Shown here: piece after piece, positions 25,590 to 34,690 of the stretch | How the letters are laid out: every line of letters begins with the position of its first letter | How positions within the stretch are numbered: the stretch's first letter is position 1 | DNA from: RH-AL1 sp965198715 | Lineage (GTDB): Bacteria > Pseudomonadota > Alphaproteobacteria > Rhizobiales > Beijerinckiaceae | Direction of reading: 5' to 3' | Assembly (NCBI GenBank): GCA_965198715.1 | Contig: CBDAPV010000001.1 | Coordinates: 868,001 to 932,000 of the forward strand | Length of the DNA: 64,000 bases | Program-made: the position numbers and the translations under genes | The notes under the pieces: model-generated | Told to the model about the DNA's origin: nothing | The model's input: only the letters and a program-made list of their open reading frames with translations | Database searches by the model: none

Positions 25590-26342
25590 CTAGAAGTTCA
25601 TGTCGAGCTCGCCTAGCCGGAGCGCCTGAACGACGGCGTAGGTTCGCCTGGTCGAGTTCAGCTTGACCTGTGCGCGAGCGAGCAGCGTCTTCACTGTCTG
25701 AAGCGCTATGCCGAGGATGTCGCCGATCTCATCGTTCGTTTTCCCGATCGCGACCCAGCGCATGATCTCGCGTTCGCGCGGTGTCAGCGGCTCGTGCGTC
25801 GCCACTTTGCGCGCTTCCTTCATCGCTTGCCTCTGCAACGCCTGATGCGCGTAGAGGCCGACCAGCTCGAGTGCCGAACGAGCCCGAGGTGAGAGATCGG
25901 GCTTCCAGCCGCATGGACTGAAGACGCCGACTGCCCCGTTTTCGCCAAGCACCGGGATCGTCAGGCCGTCCGTCGCGCCGAAGTCCTTGGCTTCCAAGAT
26001 GGTGCCGCGCTCGGCCTTGGACAGCGAAAAGTCCCGCATGACATCTGCCCAGGTTAGCGGCGCCAGAGTCGCACGCATCGCGCTGATCACAGGATCGCGC
26101 CAGAGGAGGTTGTCTCTGACGTAGTGCTCCACATAGCTTGCCGGCCGCGTGTTGGCATCGAAGCACTCCAGAAACGTGGCGCTCTCGTGCGGCATGGACC
26201 AACTCGTCATGAAGGTCAGGCCGTACCAGGCGAGCTCGCCGATCACGAGATGGGTAATCTCGGCGCTGCTGGTGGCCTTCTGCACCGCTGCGACAAACTC
26301 CAGCGTCCGCTTTCCATATTCATCCCGTGTGTCCGCGCTCAC
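25590..26342 (-). CDS. LuxR-family autoinducer-binding transcriptional regulator
   Basis: About 250 residues. The N-terminal autoinducer-binding domain includes YGLTFMTSWSMP, YVEHYVRDNLLWRDPV and GATDGLTIPV, where the W, Y, D and G positions match acyl-homoserine-lactone receptors. A C-terminal LuxR HTH (LTPREREIMRWVAIGKTNDE, then TVKTLLARAQVKLN) follows. A GTG start at 26342 is preferred to TTG 26372. It is divergent from the LuxI gene, the usual quorum-sensing layout. Confidence 0.9.
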   Translation of the reverse strand: MSADTRDEYGKRTLEFVAAVQKATSSAEITHLVIGELAWYGLTFMTSWSMPHESATFLECFDANTRPASYVEHYVRDNLLWRDPVISAMRATLAPLTWADVMRDFSLSKAERGTILEAKDFGATDGLTIPVLGENGAVGVFSPCGWKPDLSPRARSALELVGLYAHQALQRQAMKEARKVATHEPLTPREREIMRWVAIGKTNDEIGDILGIALQTVKTLLARAQVKLNSTRRTYAVVQALRLGELDMNF

Positions 26343-26446
26343 AGCCGCGCTCCGCCCCTGACACGGCGTCAATCGACCAAGTGGCCGACAGACGCTCGCT
26401 CCCCTGGTGAGCTTTAACCATTACTGCAAATCAACTTGGGCGAAAG

Positions 26447-27082
26447 ATGCTGAAGATCATCCAAGGTGACGAGGCCGTCGATCATCCCGACTTGCTGGAT
26501 GCTTTGTTCCGGGCTCGCTACGAGACGTTCGTCAAGCGTCGAAACTGGCCGCTGCCGTGCCGTGCGGACCTCGACATCGACCAGTACGACGACGGAAGCG
26601 CCACCTATTTCATCATGCTCGACGACGATGGTCACCGCATCCTCGCCTCGTCGCGCATCAACCAGACGGTGCGATCGTCGCTGCTCGCCGATTTATTCCC
26701 TCATCTGATCGAGAGCGGAGACGCACCGCGCGCCCCTACGCTCTACGAGGGTACCCGCTTCATGCTCGATCCGAGCTTAGCGACGCACGAGCGCCGGCGG
26801 GAAATGCGAGCGCTCCTGTGCACCGCCATCTGCCGATGGATCCTGGATCAAGGAGGGACCCACCTCCAAGCCGTGGTCGAGCTAAGCGGCTTCCAATCCT
26901 TCCTCGAAATGTCGCTCAGGACGCGAGCCATGGGACTGCCCCATGACTACGGGGGAGGCCCCAAGGTAGCGGGAGGCGGCCGCTGCATCGCTTTCCGCTG
27001 GGAGCTGACGTCCGACCTGCTGGCGGATTTCGAGGCCTACGGGCGCGGTGAAATCGCCCCCGAACTTACACTAGTCCACTAG
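26447..27082 (+). CDS. Acyl-homoserine-lactone synthase (LuxI family)
   Basis: A 211-residue protein with all canonical LuxI residues at canonical positions: Arg24, Phe28, Trp34, Asp45, Asp48, Arg70, Glu101 and Arg104. It makes an acyl-HSL from S-adenosylmethionine and an acyl donor. The gene begins about 100 bases from the divergent LuxR start and is followed after 10 bases by a PhyH-type dioxygenase, so these two genes are probably one operon. Acyl chain type cannot be read from the sequence. Confidence 0.93.
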   Translation: MLKIIQGDEAVDHPDLLDALFRARYETFVKRRNWPLPCRADLDIDQYDDGSATYFIMLDDDGHRILASSRINQTVRSSLLADLFPHLIESGDAPRAPTLYEGTRFMLDPSLATHERRREMRALLCTAICRWILDQGGTHLQAVVELSGFQSFLEMSLRTRAMGLPHDYGGGPKVAGGGRCIAFRWELTSDLLADFEAYGRGEIAPELTLVH

Positions 27083-27092
27083 GAGCAAAGCC

Positions 27093-28061
27093 ATGTTCAA
27101 GCTCGTGCGATCCATAACCCTAGACGAAGTAGCAACCTACCACGCCAACGGTGTCGTGCTGCTCCGTGGAGTGCTCGACCTCCAGAGCGTGAACCGGCTT
27201 CGGCGTCACATCGACGATGCCACCGACACGCTGCATGAGAGCCCCGCAGGATACGACCTCTCGTCGATCACACAGGCTTTCGAGAAGGCCGACCGGCATG
27301 CGCTTGGCGACATGAGCGCGGGTCAGCACGATATCGCCGGCATCTGCGACTTCCTGCAGGCCAGCGGCGAGCCGCTCCTCTTGGACGGAGGGACCTCTGC
27401 AAGCGGCACGTTCAAGATCGACACCGGCGTGGCGTCGCGCATCGACGGCTTTAAGCAGTTCTGCCTTCGCGGTGCCGTTCCCGAGATTGCCGCAGCGCTG
27501 CTTGCTTCCTCCAAGGTGAACTTCCTTGGTGACCAGATCTTCGTGAAGGAGCCGCAGACCCGAGAGAAGACTGCGTTTCACCAGGATGCCTCGTACTTCG
27601 AGATCGAGGGCGACCAGTGCTGCGTCTTCTGGATTCCGGTTGATCCGGTGACGAAGCGGAATGGCGGCATGGAATACGTGCGCGGCTCGCACCGCGGCCG
27701 GCTGTATGCGCCCAACGTGTTTGTCAGTCGCACACGCCTTCCCGGATCAGAAGGTGAGCTCTTGCCCGACATCGAAGCCAACCCGGCCAACTACGATATC
27801 GTCTCCTTCGACGTCGAACCTGGCGATATGCTCGTGCACAACTACAAGACCATCCACGGCGCGGGCGGGAACCTCAGCCGCTATCAGGTGCGCCGGGCAG
27901 CAAGCCTGCGCTACTGCGGCGACGACATACGCTTCAGGACACGCCCGGGCGCACCGGTGCAGCTCCACCATACGGGACGGCTTGAGGACGGGTCCCCGCT
28001 CGGCGGCCCCGACTACCCCGAGGTTTGGTGCCGCAAGCAACCCGAACCGCAGGCGGCCTGA
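27093..28061 (+). CDS. Phytanoyl-CoA dioxygenase (PhyH) family protein
   Basis: A 322-residue Fe(II)/2-oxoglutarate oxygenase: metal ligands HQD (His163, Asp165) and distal His255 in NYKTIHGAG, with Arg267/268 for 2-oxoglutarate. Length and motif order fit PhyH. It lies 10 bases downstream of luxI with an AGGAGCAAAGCC ribosome site, so it is co-transcribed and might hydroxylate the signal acyl chain, a precursor, or a quorum-controlled product. That link is inference from position. Confidence 0.87.
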   Translation: MFKLVRSITLDEVATYHANGVVLLRGVLDLQSVNRLRRHIDDATDTLHESPAGYDLSSITQAFEKADRHALGDMSAGQHDIAGICDFLQASGEPLLLDGGTSASGTFKIDTGVASRIDGFKQFCLRGAVPEIAAALLASSKVNFLGDQIFVKEPQTREKTAFHQDASYFEIEGDQCCVFWIPVDPVTKRNGGMEYVRGSHRGRLYAPNVFVSRTRLPGSEGELLPDIEANPANYDIVSFDVEPGDMLVHNYKTIHGAGGNLSRYQVRRAASLRYCGDDIRFRTRPGAPVQLHHTGRLEDGSPLGGPDYPEVWCRKQPEPQAA

Positions 28062-28071
28062 CACGCGAGAG

Positions 28072-28278
28072 ATGCGGAAAATGCCGGACCTGGACGAAGA
28101 GAGCCCTCCCGGGCCGATCACGAGGGAGGATGCTCGCGGCTATCTCTTCGACATGCTTATGGAGCTAGCGAAGATCGCACATAATTCTGGCGACGTGCGA
28201 ATAGCGATGTTGCTGACCACGATCGTGGCGGTTGCCGACGACAGGCCGGCAGCGCCAGCAGCGGCAGCGGCCTTCTAA
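28072..28278 (+). CDS. Small hypothetical protein at the end of the luxI operon
   Basis: A 68-residue protein (PITREDARGYLFDMLMELAK, then IAHNSGDVRIAML) with an alanine-rich tail. It begins 11 bases after the PhyH gene, so it is the third gene of the operon. Small helical proteins follow luxI in several rhizobial systems (for example CinS after CinI), but no sequence relation can be claimed here. Confidence 0.6.
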   Translation: MRKMPDLDEESPPGPITREDARGYLFDMLMELAKIAHNSGDVRIAMLLTTIVAVADDRPAAPAAAAAF

Positions 28279-28371
28279 GCTTGCTGCCATGCCGCTGATC
28301 TTCAAGGCTGGTCGCTGATCAAAGCGGTGATCAGCCCACTCGCTTACCGTCTCGCGGCAGCGTGGCGCGTC

Positions 28372-28841
28372 ATGCCCAAGCTGCCGCGGCGCCCGCCACC
28401 TTGCACCAGGAAGACCAACGACGTCGCCGAGCGCGTCGTTGGCGCGCCGATCGTCGCCAAGCCGGCAGATCCGCGCCAGGCTAGGCTTTTCGACCTGCCG
28501 CTGCCGGGATGGAAGCGTCCTTGCTTGCCGACGCTCGTCGACAAGCCGCCAACCGGTGGGCATGGGTCCACGAGATCAAGTGGGACGGGTACCGCGTCTC
28601 GACTTACGTCGAGGCTGGCAAGGTCACGATCCGCACTCGCAACGGTCACGACTGGACCAAGCGCTTCCCTGCCATCGCGCGCGCCGCGGCGGCGCTGCCG
28701 GTGCGATCGGCTGTGCTCGACGGCGAGGCGGTGATCCTCGACGATCGTGGTCGCTCGTCCTTCGCTGAGCTGCAGGCCGAGCTAGACAAGCACGGGTCCA
28801 AGCGCGCCGTGCTGTACGCCTTCGACCTGCTCTTCCTCTGA
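28372..28841 (+). pseudogene. LigD-type ATP-dependent DNA ligase, frameshifted and truncated
   Basis: The first part reads ARLFDLPLPGWKRPCLPTLV in one frame. The next part, WVHEIKWDGYRVSTYV with the catalytic lysine in KWDGYR, and VLDGEAVILDDRG, is in another frame, with the shift near 28550. The gene ends abruptly at LYAFDLLFL, so most of the adenylation domain and the OB domain are missing. A short alanine-rich coding-like fragment follows to 28983. It is nonfunctional as it stands. An intact Ku gene lies 1 kb downstream, so another ligase elsewhere would be needed for end joining. Confidence 0.85.
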
Positions 28842-29054
28842 GCGAGCTAAGCTTTGCTTCGCGAGAGCTGGCTAAAGAGCTTTGCAAGGACGCGGAGCGG
28901 AAAGCAGAGCATGCGGCGACGATGGCTGCCGCAGCTGCAGCACACGCCGCCGAGGAAGAGCGACTGTCGGCGATGAACGCCTAACCAGGGACGAGGCCGG
29001 GCGCCCGGTTCTCTGACTCGACTCTCGGCCGCCTTGTTCGTTATCTGTTCTCGC

Positions 29055-29336
29055 ATGCGCTTGTCGGAATATCCCGCTGTCATCGTTCGGATCGCGTGCT
29101 CCCGATGCGCCCGCAAAGGCCAGTACCGCCTCGCGCGCCTCGCCGATAAGTACGGGTCGGAAATCGAGATGGCGGTGCTGCTCAGCCATTTGGCGGCCGA
29201 CTGCACCTTCCGCGACGCGCGCCGCGGCTCGGCCGAGTTCTGCGGCGCGTTCTTCCCGGACCTGTCCGGGCCGCAGCCGACGGATTGGCCGGGCGGACCG
29301 ATGAGGCCGCGCATCGTTGGAGGCAGGGCAGCTTAA
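29055..29336 (+). CDS. Small protein with a CxxC motif, paralogue of 24872-25150
   Basis: A 93-residue protein (ACSRCARKGQYRLARLADKY; DCTFRDARRGSAEFCGAFF) sharing about 75% identity by eye with the gene at 24.9 kb, including the GGRAA terminus. Start at 29055 is chosen by comparison. The stop overlaps the convergent gene by 4 bases. Confidence 0.7.
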   Translation: MRLSEYPAVIVRIACSRCARKGQYRLARLADKYGSEIEMAVLLSHLAADCTFRDARRGSAEFCGAFFPDLSGPQPTDWPGGPMRPRIVGGRAA

Positions 29337-29626
29337 CCTGGCCCACTACCCACCACAGGCGCCGCCTTCAGCGCCCGCAACGCTACCGCATCCCCGACGA
29401 TCTCTTCGGCGCAGTCCCTGCAGTCTTCGCCGATGCTGCGGCCATCGTGGGATGGGAACAGCACGTGGAAGCGGTTGTCGTGGAGGAGGTGCTCGACGAC
29501 GTTGTCGCGCTTGATGCGCTTGCCGAGGAGCCGGCGGGCCTCGGCTACGGCCGAGAGGTAGAGCTTGGACTTCGGCCGAGGCACGGCGGCGTTGACAGAC
29601 GCGACAGTCTCGAGATCCGTGCTCAT
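29333..29626 (-). CDS. Hypothetical protein
   Basis: A 97-residue protein (PRPKSKLYLSAVAEARRLLG, then CRDCAEEIVGDAVALRAL), with a single CxxC. ATG 29626 is preceded by GGTGGAG at 6 bases, which decides it over the upstream ATG 29725. Family not recognised. Confidence 0.55.
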   Translation of the reverse strand: MSTDLETVASVNAAVPRPKSKLYLSAVAEARRLLGKRIKRDNVVEHLLHDNRFHVLFPSHDGRSIGEDCRDCAEEIVGDAVALRALKAAPVVGSGPG

Positions 29627-29794
29627 GCGCTCTCCACCGCAGCGCCCTCTCACCTGGCTTCGCCCCGCAGCCAGTTGCGGGCCAATCCCGAGCATCAGGG
29701 AGATGATCGAGCAGGATGCGCTCAACGGGTTTGACTCTTAAGCTTTCCAGATCAAGATCGGAAACGTCGTTGCGTATGCGTTTGTGAGTACCTC

Positions 29795-30739
29795 GTGGCA
29801 CCTCCTCGTCCGTACTGGAAGGGCTACCTCAAGCTCTCCCTCGTCTCCTGTCCCGTCGCCGTCTACAGCGCGGTCTCCTCCGGTGAGAGAGTCGCCTTCA
29901 AGCAGATCAACCGGCAGACCGGTCACCGCCTCAAGCAGCAGCTCGTCGACGAGCATACCGGCGACCCGGTCGAGTCCGCGGACAAGGCGCGGGGCTACGA
30001 GGTCGCCAAGGGCGACTACATGTTGGTCGAGGACGACGAGCTCGAGGCCGTCGCCATCGAGAGCCAGCATACGATCGACATCGATCGCTTCGTACCGCGC
30101 GGGCAGATCGACGAGCGCTACCTCGACGCGCCGTACTACCTCTTGCCCAACGATAAGGTCGGCCAGGACGCCTTCGCCGTGATCCGGGACGCGATGCGCG
30201 GCAAGGCCATGGTCGCGCTCGGCCGCGTGGTGCTGGCGAAGCGGGAACGCGTGATCATGCTGCAGCCGTGGGGCAAGGGGCTCATGGGCACCACGCTGCG
30301 CTACGCCTACGAGGTTCGCGACGCGACCGGCTATTTCGACGAGCTGCCGGAGATCAACGTGCCCAAGGACATGCTGCAGCTCGCCGAGCACATCCTGGAG
30401 AGCAAGGCCGGCGACTTTGAGCCGGCGACCTTCGCCGACCGCTACGAAGAGGCGGTGGTCGCCATGCTGCGCACCAAGCAGAGCGGCAGGGCCGTCAGCA
30501 CGAGCGAGCCGCGCTTCAAGGACGAGAAGGTCTTCGACCTGATGGAGGCCTTGCGGCGCTCGATCGTTGGCACATCGAAGCCGGCCGAGGCGATCGGCAA
30601 GAAGGCCAAAGCCAAGCCGGCGAAGAAGAGGATCGAAGGCCAACGGGAAATGCTGCTGCCGATCGCGGGCAAGAAAGCGGCCGAGGCAAAGCCGGTGGCC
30701 AAGCCGACGAAGGTGCCTGCGAAGCGGAAGGTGGGATAG
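29795..30739 (+). CDS. ku: Non-homologous end-joining protein Ku
   Basis: A 314-residue bacterial Ku: the opening PRPYWKGYLKLSLVSCPVAV, the VSSGERVAFKQIN block, QHTIDIDRF, and a lysine-rich C-terminal tail of about 45 residues typical of Ku proteins that recruit LigD. Start is GTG at 29795. It forms a DNA-end-binding homodimer. Its neighbour 1 kb upstream is a decayed ligase gene, which suggests an old ku-ligD locus that has lost the ligase. Confidence 0.95.
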   Translation: MAPPRPYWKGYLKLSLVSCPVAVYSAVSSGERVAFKQINRQTGHRLKQQLVDEHTGDPVESADKARGYEVAKGDYMLVEDDELEAVAIESQHTIDIDRFVPRGQIDERYLDAPYYLLPNDKVGQDAFAVIRDAMRGKAMVALGRVVLAKRERVIMLQPWGKGLMGTTLRYAYEVRDATGYFDELPEINVPKDMLQLAEHILESKAGDFEPATFADRYEEAVVAMLRTKQSGRAVSTSEPRFKDEKVFDLMEALRRSIVGTSKPAEAIGKKAKAKPAKKRIEGQREMLLPIAGKKAAEAKPVAKPTKVPAKRKVG

Positions 30740-30811
30740 TCGACGGCGGGCGAGCTGCGGCACGCGAGCTTCCGCAGGTTTGCACTCTGAGCCGCAACGT
30801 GAAACGTACGG

Positions 30812-32413
30812 TCACTTGCGCTTGCTTCTTCGACGAATGACCTCAGGATGTTTCGAATAAAAGTCGTTCAGATCGAGAATAGCTCTGCGATACGAACGTG
30901 CGTCCTCTGCTGGCACCTCGAAGTCGATATCCTCACCGGAGCCTTCTAGAAGCAATCCGGTAGGGAACTTATCGGTATTAATGAGGTCTACGTAGAGCCC
31001 GTAATCGAGTTTGTACACAATAAATCTTTCGCCCGGACGATGGGCCGCCGACCTGTTTCTGTTCAAGATGTGCAAAGCTCTCCTATCGAAGAGTCGATCA
31101 ATTATGAGATCTTCGGTTCCGACTGGAAGTAAGAACGCCTTCGTTCTTCTTCCTCCAATTACTTGATCTCTTATAAACTCTAACATAGAACGATTTTCAG
31201 GATTTGCTTGTATAGTATTGTATTTTTCCGATTGAAAGAAATTGTACGCGGCTGTGCGGACTACTGGCATCGAGATGAGCGTATTACCTGCTCTCTGCGC
31301 AGCGATTGCAAGTATATGCATAGCGTCACGAGGAACGCCTTCTGTCGCACGCACGAATTCAGTGAAGACATTGCTCTGCGTGAATGCATTAGCCACGATA
31401 GAAGAAGTAGGCCCGACCTCAACGCCTAGTTCAAGGGCTACTGACTGCGCATGATTAGCAATGAAATTCTTGAAGAAGCTTTTTGAACGTCCTTCATCAT
31501 TATCTATGACGAGGTAATCATCCAGATTAATAGCTGCGCTGATATCCGCTCCTACCTCAAAACCGATATAACTTTCATTGTCTAAGTCAATTTTAAAAGT
31601 TGCCCTATGCTCTATGGCGGCTATTTTCACAGTCATATTTGGTATGCTAAACATAGATCGTCGAAGAAGATCGGCAAGATATGGCTGAAGCTCCGGCGGA
31701 ATAGTTGTCCACTCGTCAATAAGAAGCCACACTCTCTTCTGCGCACCGACGTACTTAGCGAGCTTTCTAATAGTTCGGGAAAAGTAGGCGAAATCGATCC
31801 AGGACGTTTCATGTCCTGATTGTTTCTTTGACATCGTGTCTTCTGCGTTCGACGCCTTTTCGCTTCCCAACCCAAGCGCACCGGAAATAGACGAGGCTAC
31901 GTTCAACGTCGCACTAGCGGTACTCTTTTTGGATCGGTCATGCTTCAGCGATAATTCTTTATCGACGTCACCGTCGACTCTAGTTTCTGTAAAAGCGCCG
32001 ACAAAGCCGTCGAGTACCTCCGCAGCGTCAGCTAAATTCCATCCTTGCTGCGCCTCTGCAAAGATCTCAAGCAAACCATGGTGGATAGAAGAGCATATGT
32101 CTACAAGCAATCTCACTGCTCGTTCACTCAGGGGCAACGAGGCATCATTGTATATAGACCCGTTAGAACCAATGTTCGTTGCGTCAATGTACAACGCAAC
32201 ATCGCCGGCAGCATTCCGCAATGTCTGAAAATATCTCAAAGCGTGCGTTTTGCCGGTGCCTCTGCGACCATACATGATCTGATTATTGCTAGATTGCAGA
32301 AGATCCAGAAGTGGGCCGACCGCAACAAATGTTTCGGCTACTTGCTTAGCTGTGATCCGCTCGGCCCGATCCTGAAATTTCATGAAGCACCTATTGAAAG
32401 TCTCGGCATTCAT
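30812..32413 (-). CDS. AT-richer P-loop ATPase, probably acquired
   Basis: About 533 residues. Walker A YGRRGTGKTH lies near residues 48-57 and Walker B VWLLIDEWT near 255, an AAA/STAND-like ATPase layout, with a helical C-terminal half and a charged end (HPEVIRRRSKRK). Base composition and codon use are markedly more A/T-rich than every neighbour, a sign of transfer. ATG 32413 is chosen; other in-frame starts lie nearby. A defence or stress role is plausible for a lone ATPase of this type but is not shown. Confidence 0.75.
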   Translation of the reverse strand: MNAETFNRCFMKFQDRAERITAKQVAETFVAVGPLLDLLQSSNNQIMYGRRGTGKTHALRYFQTLRNAAGDVALYIDATNIGSNGSIYNDASLPLSERAVRLLVDICSSIHHGLLEIFAEAQQGWNLADAAEVLDGFVGAFTETRVDGDVDKELSLKHDRSKKSTASATLNVASSISGALGLGSEKASNAEDTMSKKQSGHETSWIDFAYFSRTIRKLAKYVGAQKRVWLLIDEWTTIPPELQPYLADLLRRSMFSIPNMTVKIAAIEHRATFKIDLDNESYIGFEVGADISAAINLDDYLVIDNDEGRSKSFFKNFIANHAQSVALELGVEVGPTSSIVANAFTQSNVFTEFVRATEGVPRDAMHILAIAAQRAGNTLISMPVVRTAAYNFFQSEKYNTIQANPENRSMLEFIRDQVIGGRRTKAFLLPVGTEDLIIDRLFDRRALHILNRNRSAAHRPGERFIVYKLDYGLYVDLINTDKFPTGLLLEGSGEDIDFEVPAEDARSYRRAILDLNDFYSKHPEVIRRRSKRK

Positions 32414-32551
32414 GATCGCTGTGGCCTCGTTTGTTCCTACGCCAGCAATATGCACGCCGTGATAGGCTTGAGCTAGAAGCCCGTTCCGGGGATATGTATC
32501 TACGTCGGCCCTGATCGGCCTTGCTCGTTAGCACGAAATGCGGGCCTCGGC

Positions 32552-32966
32552 GTGCGCGGGCGCCGGAGCGGCCGAGCCTCGGCCGACACGAAGCCGAAGA
32601 AGACGACAACCTGGTTCGCGCCCGACGAGGTGGGCGCTCTTCGCCTTCGCCGGCATCTGGACGACGTGGAAGGGCGTGCGCGGCACGAAGGCCGCCCCGA
32701 TCGACGGCGAGCACCGGCTCTACGGCTTCCTCACCACCGACGCGAACGGCGTGGTCGGCCCGGTGTACCCGAAGGCCATGCCGGTGCTGCTGACCACGAG
32801 CGAGGAGTTCGACATCTGGCTGCGGGCGCCTTGGAGCGAGGCGCAGGCGTTGCAGCGCCCCTTGGCCGACGCGGTGATGCGGGTCGTCGCGCGTGGCGAG
32901 AAGGAGGACCGGCACGATGGCGCGACGCCGGATGGCCCGTGCGTCGAACAGCCGAGCCTGTTCTGA
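32552..32966 (+). pseudogene. SRAP/YedK-type peptidase gene fragment
   Basis: TKPKKTTTWFAPDEV in one frame and LFAFAGIWTTWKG, FLTTDANGVVGPVYPKAMPV and EEFDIWLRAPWSEA in the next frame are the C-terminal part of an SOS-response-associated peptidase, which binds abasic DNA in family members. The catalytic N-terminal cysteine region is absent and there is a frameshift near 32635, so the gene is dead. It abuts the AT-rich ATPase, whose arrival may have removed the 5' half. Confidence 0.82.
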
Positions 32967-33116
32967 CTCCTAGGCGACGACCTTACCCACAAATAAAGCC
33001 TCGTCTCCGTCCGGCCGTACCGTTCCGGGAACATCGGACCGGAGCGGGCACGAACACGGTCGGAATCGGCTTCCGCGGCGGAATCCTGGTCCGTTCCCGA
33101 AACAGGGCGGTCGAGC

Positions 33117-33791
33117 ATGGCGGATGACTTGAGGATCGACGTGGCGAGCGGGGGCGTTTCCGGCCTCTGGGATCGTCCGGACGACGCGACGGCCGGCCTC
33201 GTCCTCGCGCACGGCGCGGGCGCCGGCATGGCCCATCCCTTTATGGACGCCGTCGCACTCGGCCTCCGGAAGCGCCGGATCGCCACGCTGCGCTTCCAGT
33301 TCCCCTTCATGGAAGCGGGTTCGAGGCGTCCCGACAGCCCCGCCGTCGCGCAGGCGACGGTCCGTGCGGCCATTGAGGTGGGGACCAGGCTGGCGCCCGA
33401 CCTGCCGCTGTTCGTCGGCGGCAGGTCGTTCGGCGGCCGCATGGCTTCGCAGGCGCAGGCCGCCGACGCCTTGCCCGGCGTGCGCGGCCTGATCTTTTTC
33501 GGCTTCCCGCTGCATCCGGCCAAGAAGCCGGCGATCGCGCGCGCCGCGCACCTCGAAGACGTCCGCGTGCCGATGCTGTTCCTGCAGGGCAACCGCGACG
33601 CGCTCGCTGCCCCCGAGCTGATCGCCGAGGTCGTCGGCCGGCTCGGCGCGGACGCGACCCTCGTCATGGTGGACGAGGCGGACCACGCCTTCCACGTGCC
33701 GAAGCGTAGCGGCCGCACCGACGCAGCAGTGCTGGCCGCGATGGTCGACGCGACGGCGGCGTGGATCGCCGCGGTACTCGCGCGGGCATGA
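33117..33791 (+). CDS. Alpha/beta hydrolase of the KANL3/Tex30 type
   Basis: A 224-residue hydrolase: oxyanion segment LVLAHGAGAGM, nucleophile elbow GGRSFGGRMAS, Asp in LFLQGNRDAL and His in VDEADHAFHV, a complete triad. Length and order fit the small bacterial dienelactone-hydrolase-like family. Its stop overlaps the next start as ATGA, coupling it to exonuclease III. Confidence 0.88.
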   Translation: MADDLRIDVASGGVSGLWDRPDDATAGLVLAHGAGAGMAHPFMDAVALGLRKRRIATLRFQFPFMEAGSRRPDSPAVAQATVRAAIEVGTRLAPDLPLFVGGRSFGGRMASQAQAADALPGVRGLIFFGFPLHPAKKPAIARAAHLEDVRVPMLFLQGNRDALAAPELIAEVVGRLGADATLVMVDEADHAFHVPKRSGRTDAAVLAAMVDATAAWIAAVLARA

Positions 33792-34609
33792 AGATCGCGA
33801 CCTTCAACGTCAACGACGTCAACAAGCGGCTGGCAAACTTGCTGGCATGGCTCGCCGAGGCGCAGCCCGACGTCGTCTGCCTGCAGGAGCTCAAGGCCGA
33901 CCAGGACCGCTTTCCCGAGGCGGCGCTGCGCGACGCCGGCTACGCGGCGGCGTGGCGGGGTCAGCGGAGCTGGAACGGCGTCGCCATCCTCGCCAAGGGC
34001 ACGGCTCCGATCGTGACGCGGACGGAACTGCCCGGCAATGCAGACGACCAACAGGCCCGCTACATCGAGGCGGCGGTCTCCGGCATCCTCGTCGCCTCGA
34101 TCTACCTGCCCAACGGCAACCCGCGGCCGGGGCCGAAATTCGACTACAAGCTAGCCTGGTTCGAGCGCCTGATCGCGCACGCCGACGAGCTGCTCGCCGA
34201 AGGCGTGCCGGCCGTGCTCGCCGGCGACTACAACGTCGTCCCGACCGACCTCGACATCTATCCCTCGACGTCCTGGGGCGAGAACGCGCTCCTGCAGCCG
34301 GAGAGCCGCGCCGCCTTTGCGCGCCTGCTCGACCAAGGCTGGGTGGACGCCGTCAGAACGCGCCACCCGGACGAACGCCTCTACAGCTTCTGGGACTATA
34401 AGCGCGGACGCTGGGGTAGAGACGCTGGCTTGCGCCTCGATCACTTGCTGCTCAGCCCAGCCGTCGCCGATCGTCTCGCCGATGCCGGGGTTGATCGCGA
34501 CGTCCGCGGCCGCGAGGGCGCCAGCGACCACGCTCCGACTTGGGTGAACCTGGTCGAGCCGAAGGTCCCGGCCACGAAGCGACCTCTGCGTCGTGGCACC
34601 AAGCGATAG
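33788..34609 (+). CDS. xth: Exodeoxyribonuclease III
   Basis: A 273-residue exonuclease III-type protein with TFNVNDVNKRL, VVCLQELKAD (Glu metal ligand), AGDYNVVPTDLDIY, RLDHLLLSP and a terminal SDHAP block, all the catalytic motifs. It acts in base-excision repair as AP endonuclease and 3'-5' exonuclease. ATG 33788 overlaps the upstream stop. Confidence 0.93.
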   Translation: MKIATFNVNDVNKRLANLLAWLAEAQPDVVCLQELKADQDRFPEAALRDAGYAAAWRGQRSWNGVAILAKGTAPIVTRTELPGNADDQQARYIEAAVSGILVASIYLPNGNPRPGPKFDYKLAWFERLIAHADELLAEGVPAVLAGDYNVVPTDLDIYPSTSWGENALLQPESRAAFARLLDQGWVDAVRTRHPDERLYSFWDYKRGRWGRDAGLRLDHLLLSPAVADRLADAGVDRDVRGREGASDHAPTWVNLVEPKVPATKRPLRRGTKR

Positions 34610-34690
34610 AGTCTCGGTGCAGCGGCGGCATGGTGGCACGACTGACCATGCGTTAGCTACAGGAGCGAGAGACAGGAGAACACCTTCGCG

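Noticed and set aside
26373..26446. Possible lux box between the LuxR and LuxI genes
   Set aside because: Only a weak GCTC..GAGC dyad is visible; no convincing 18-20-base palindrome.
31208..32476. Several frames opposite the AT-rich ATPase
   Set aside because: They lie wholly antisense to a long coherent P-loop gene and have no motifs.
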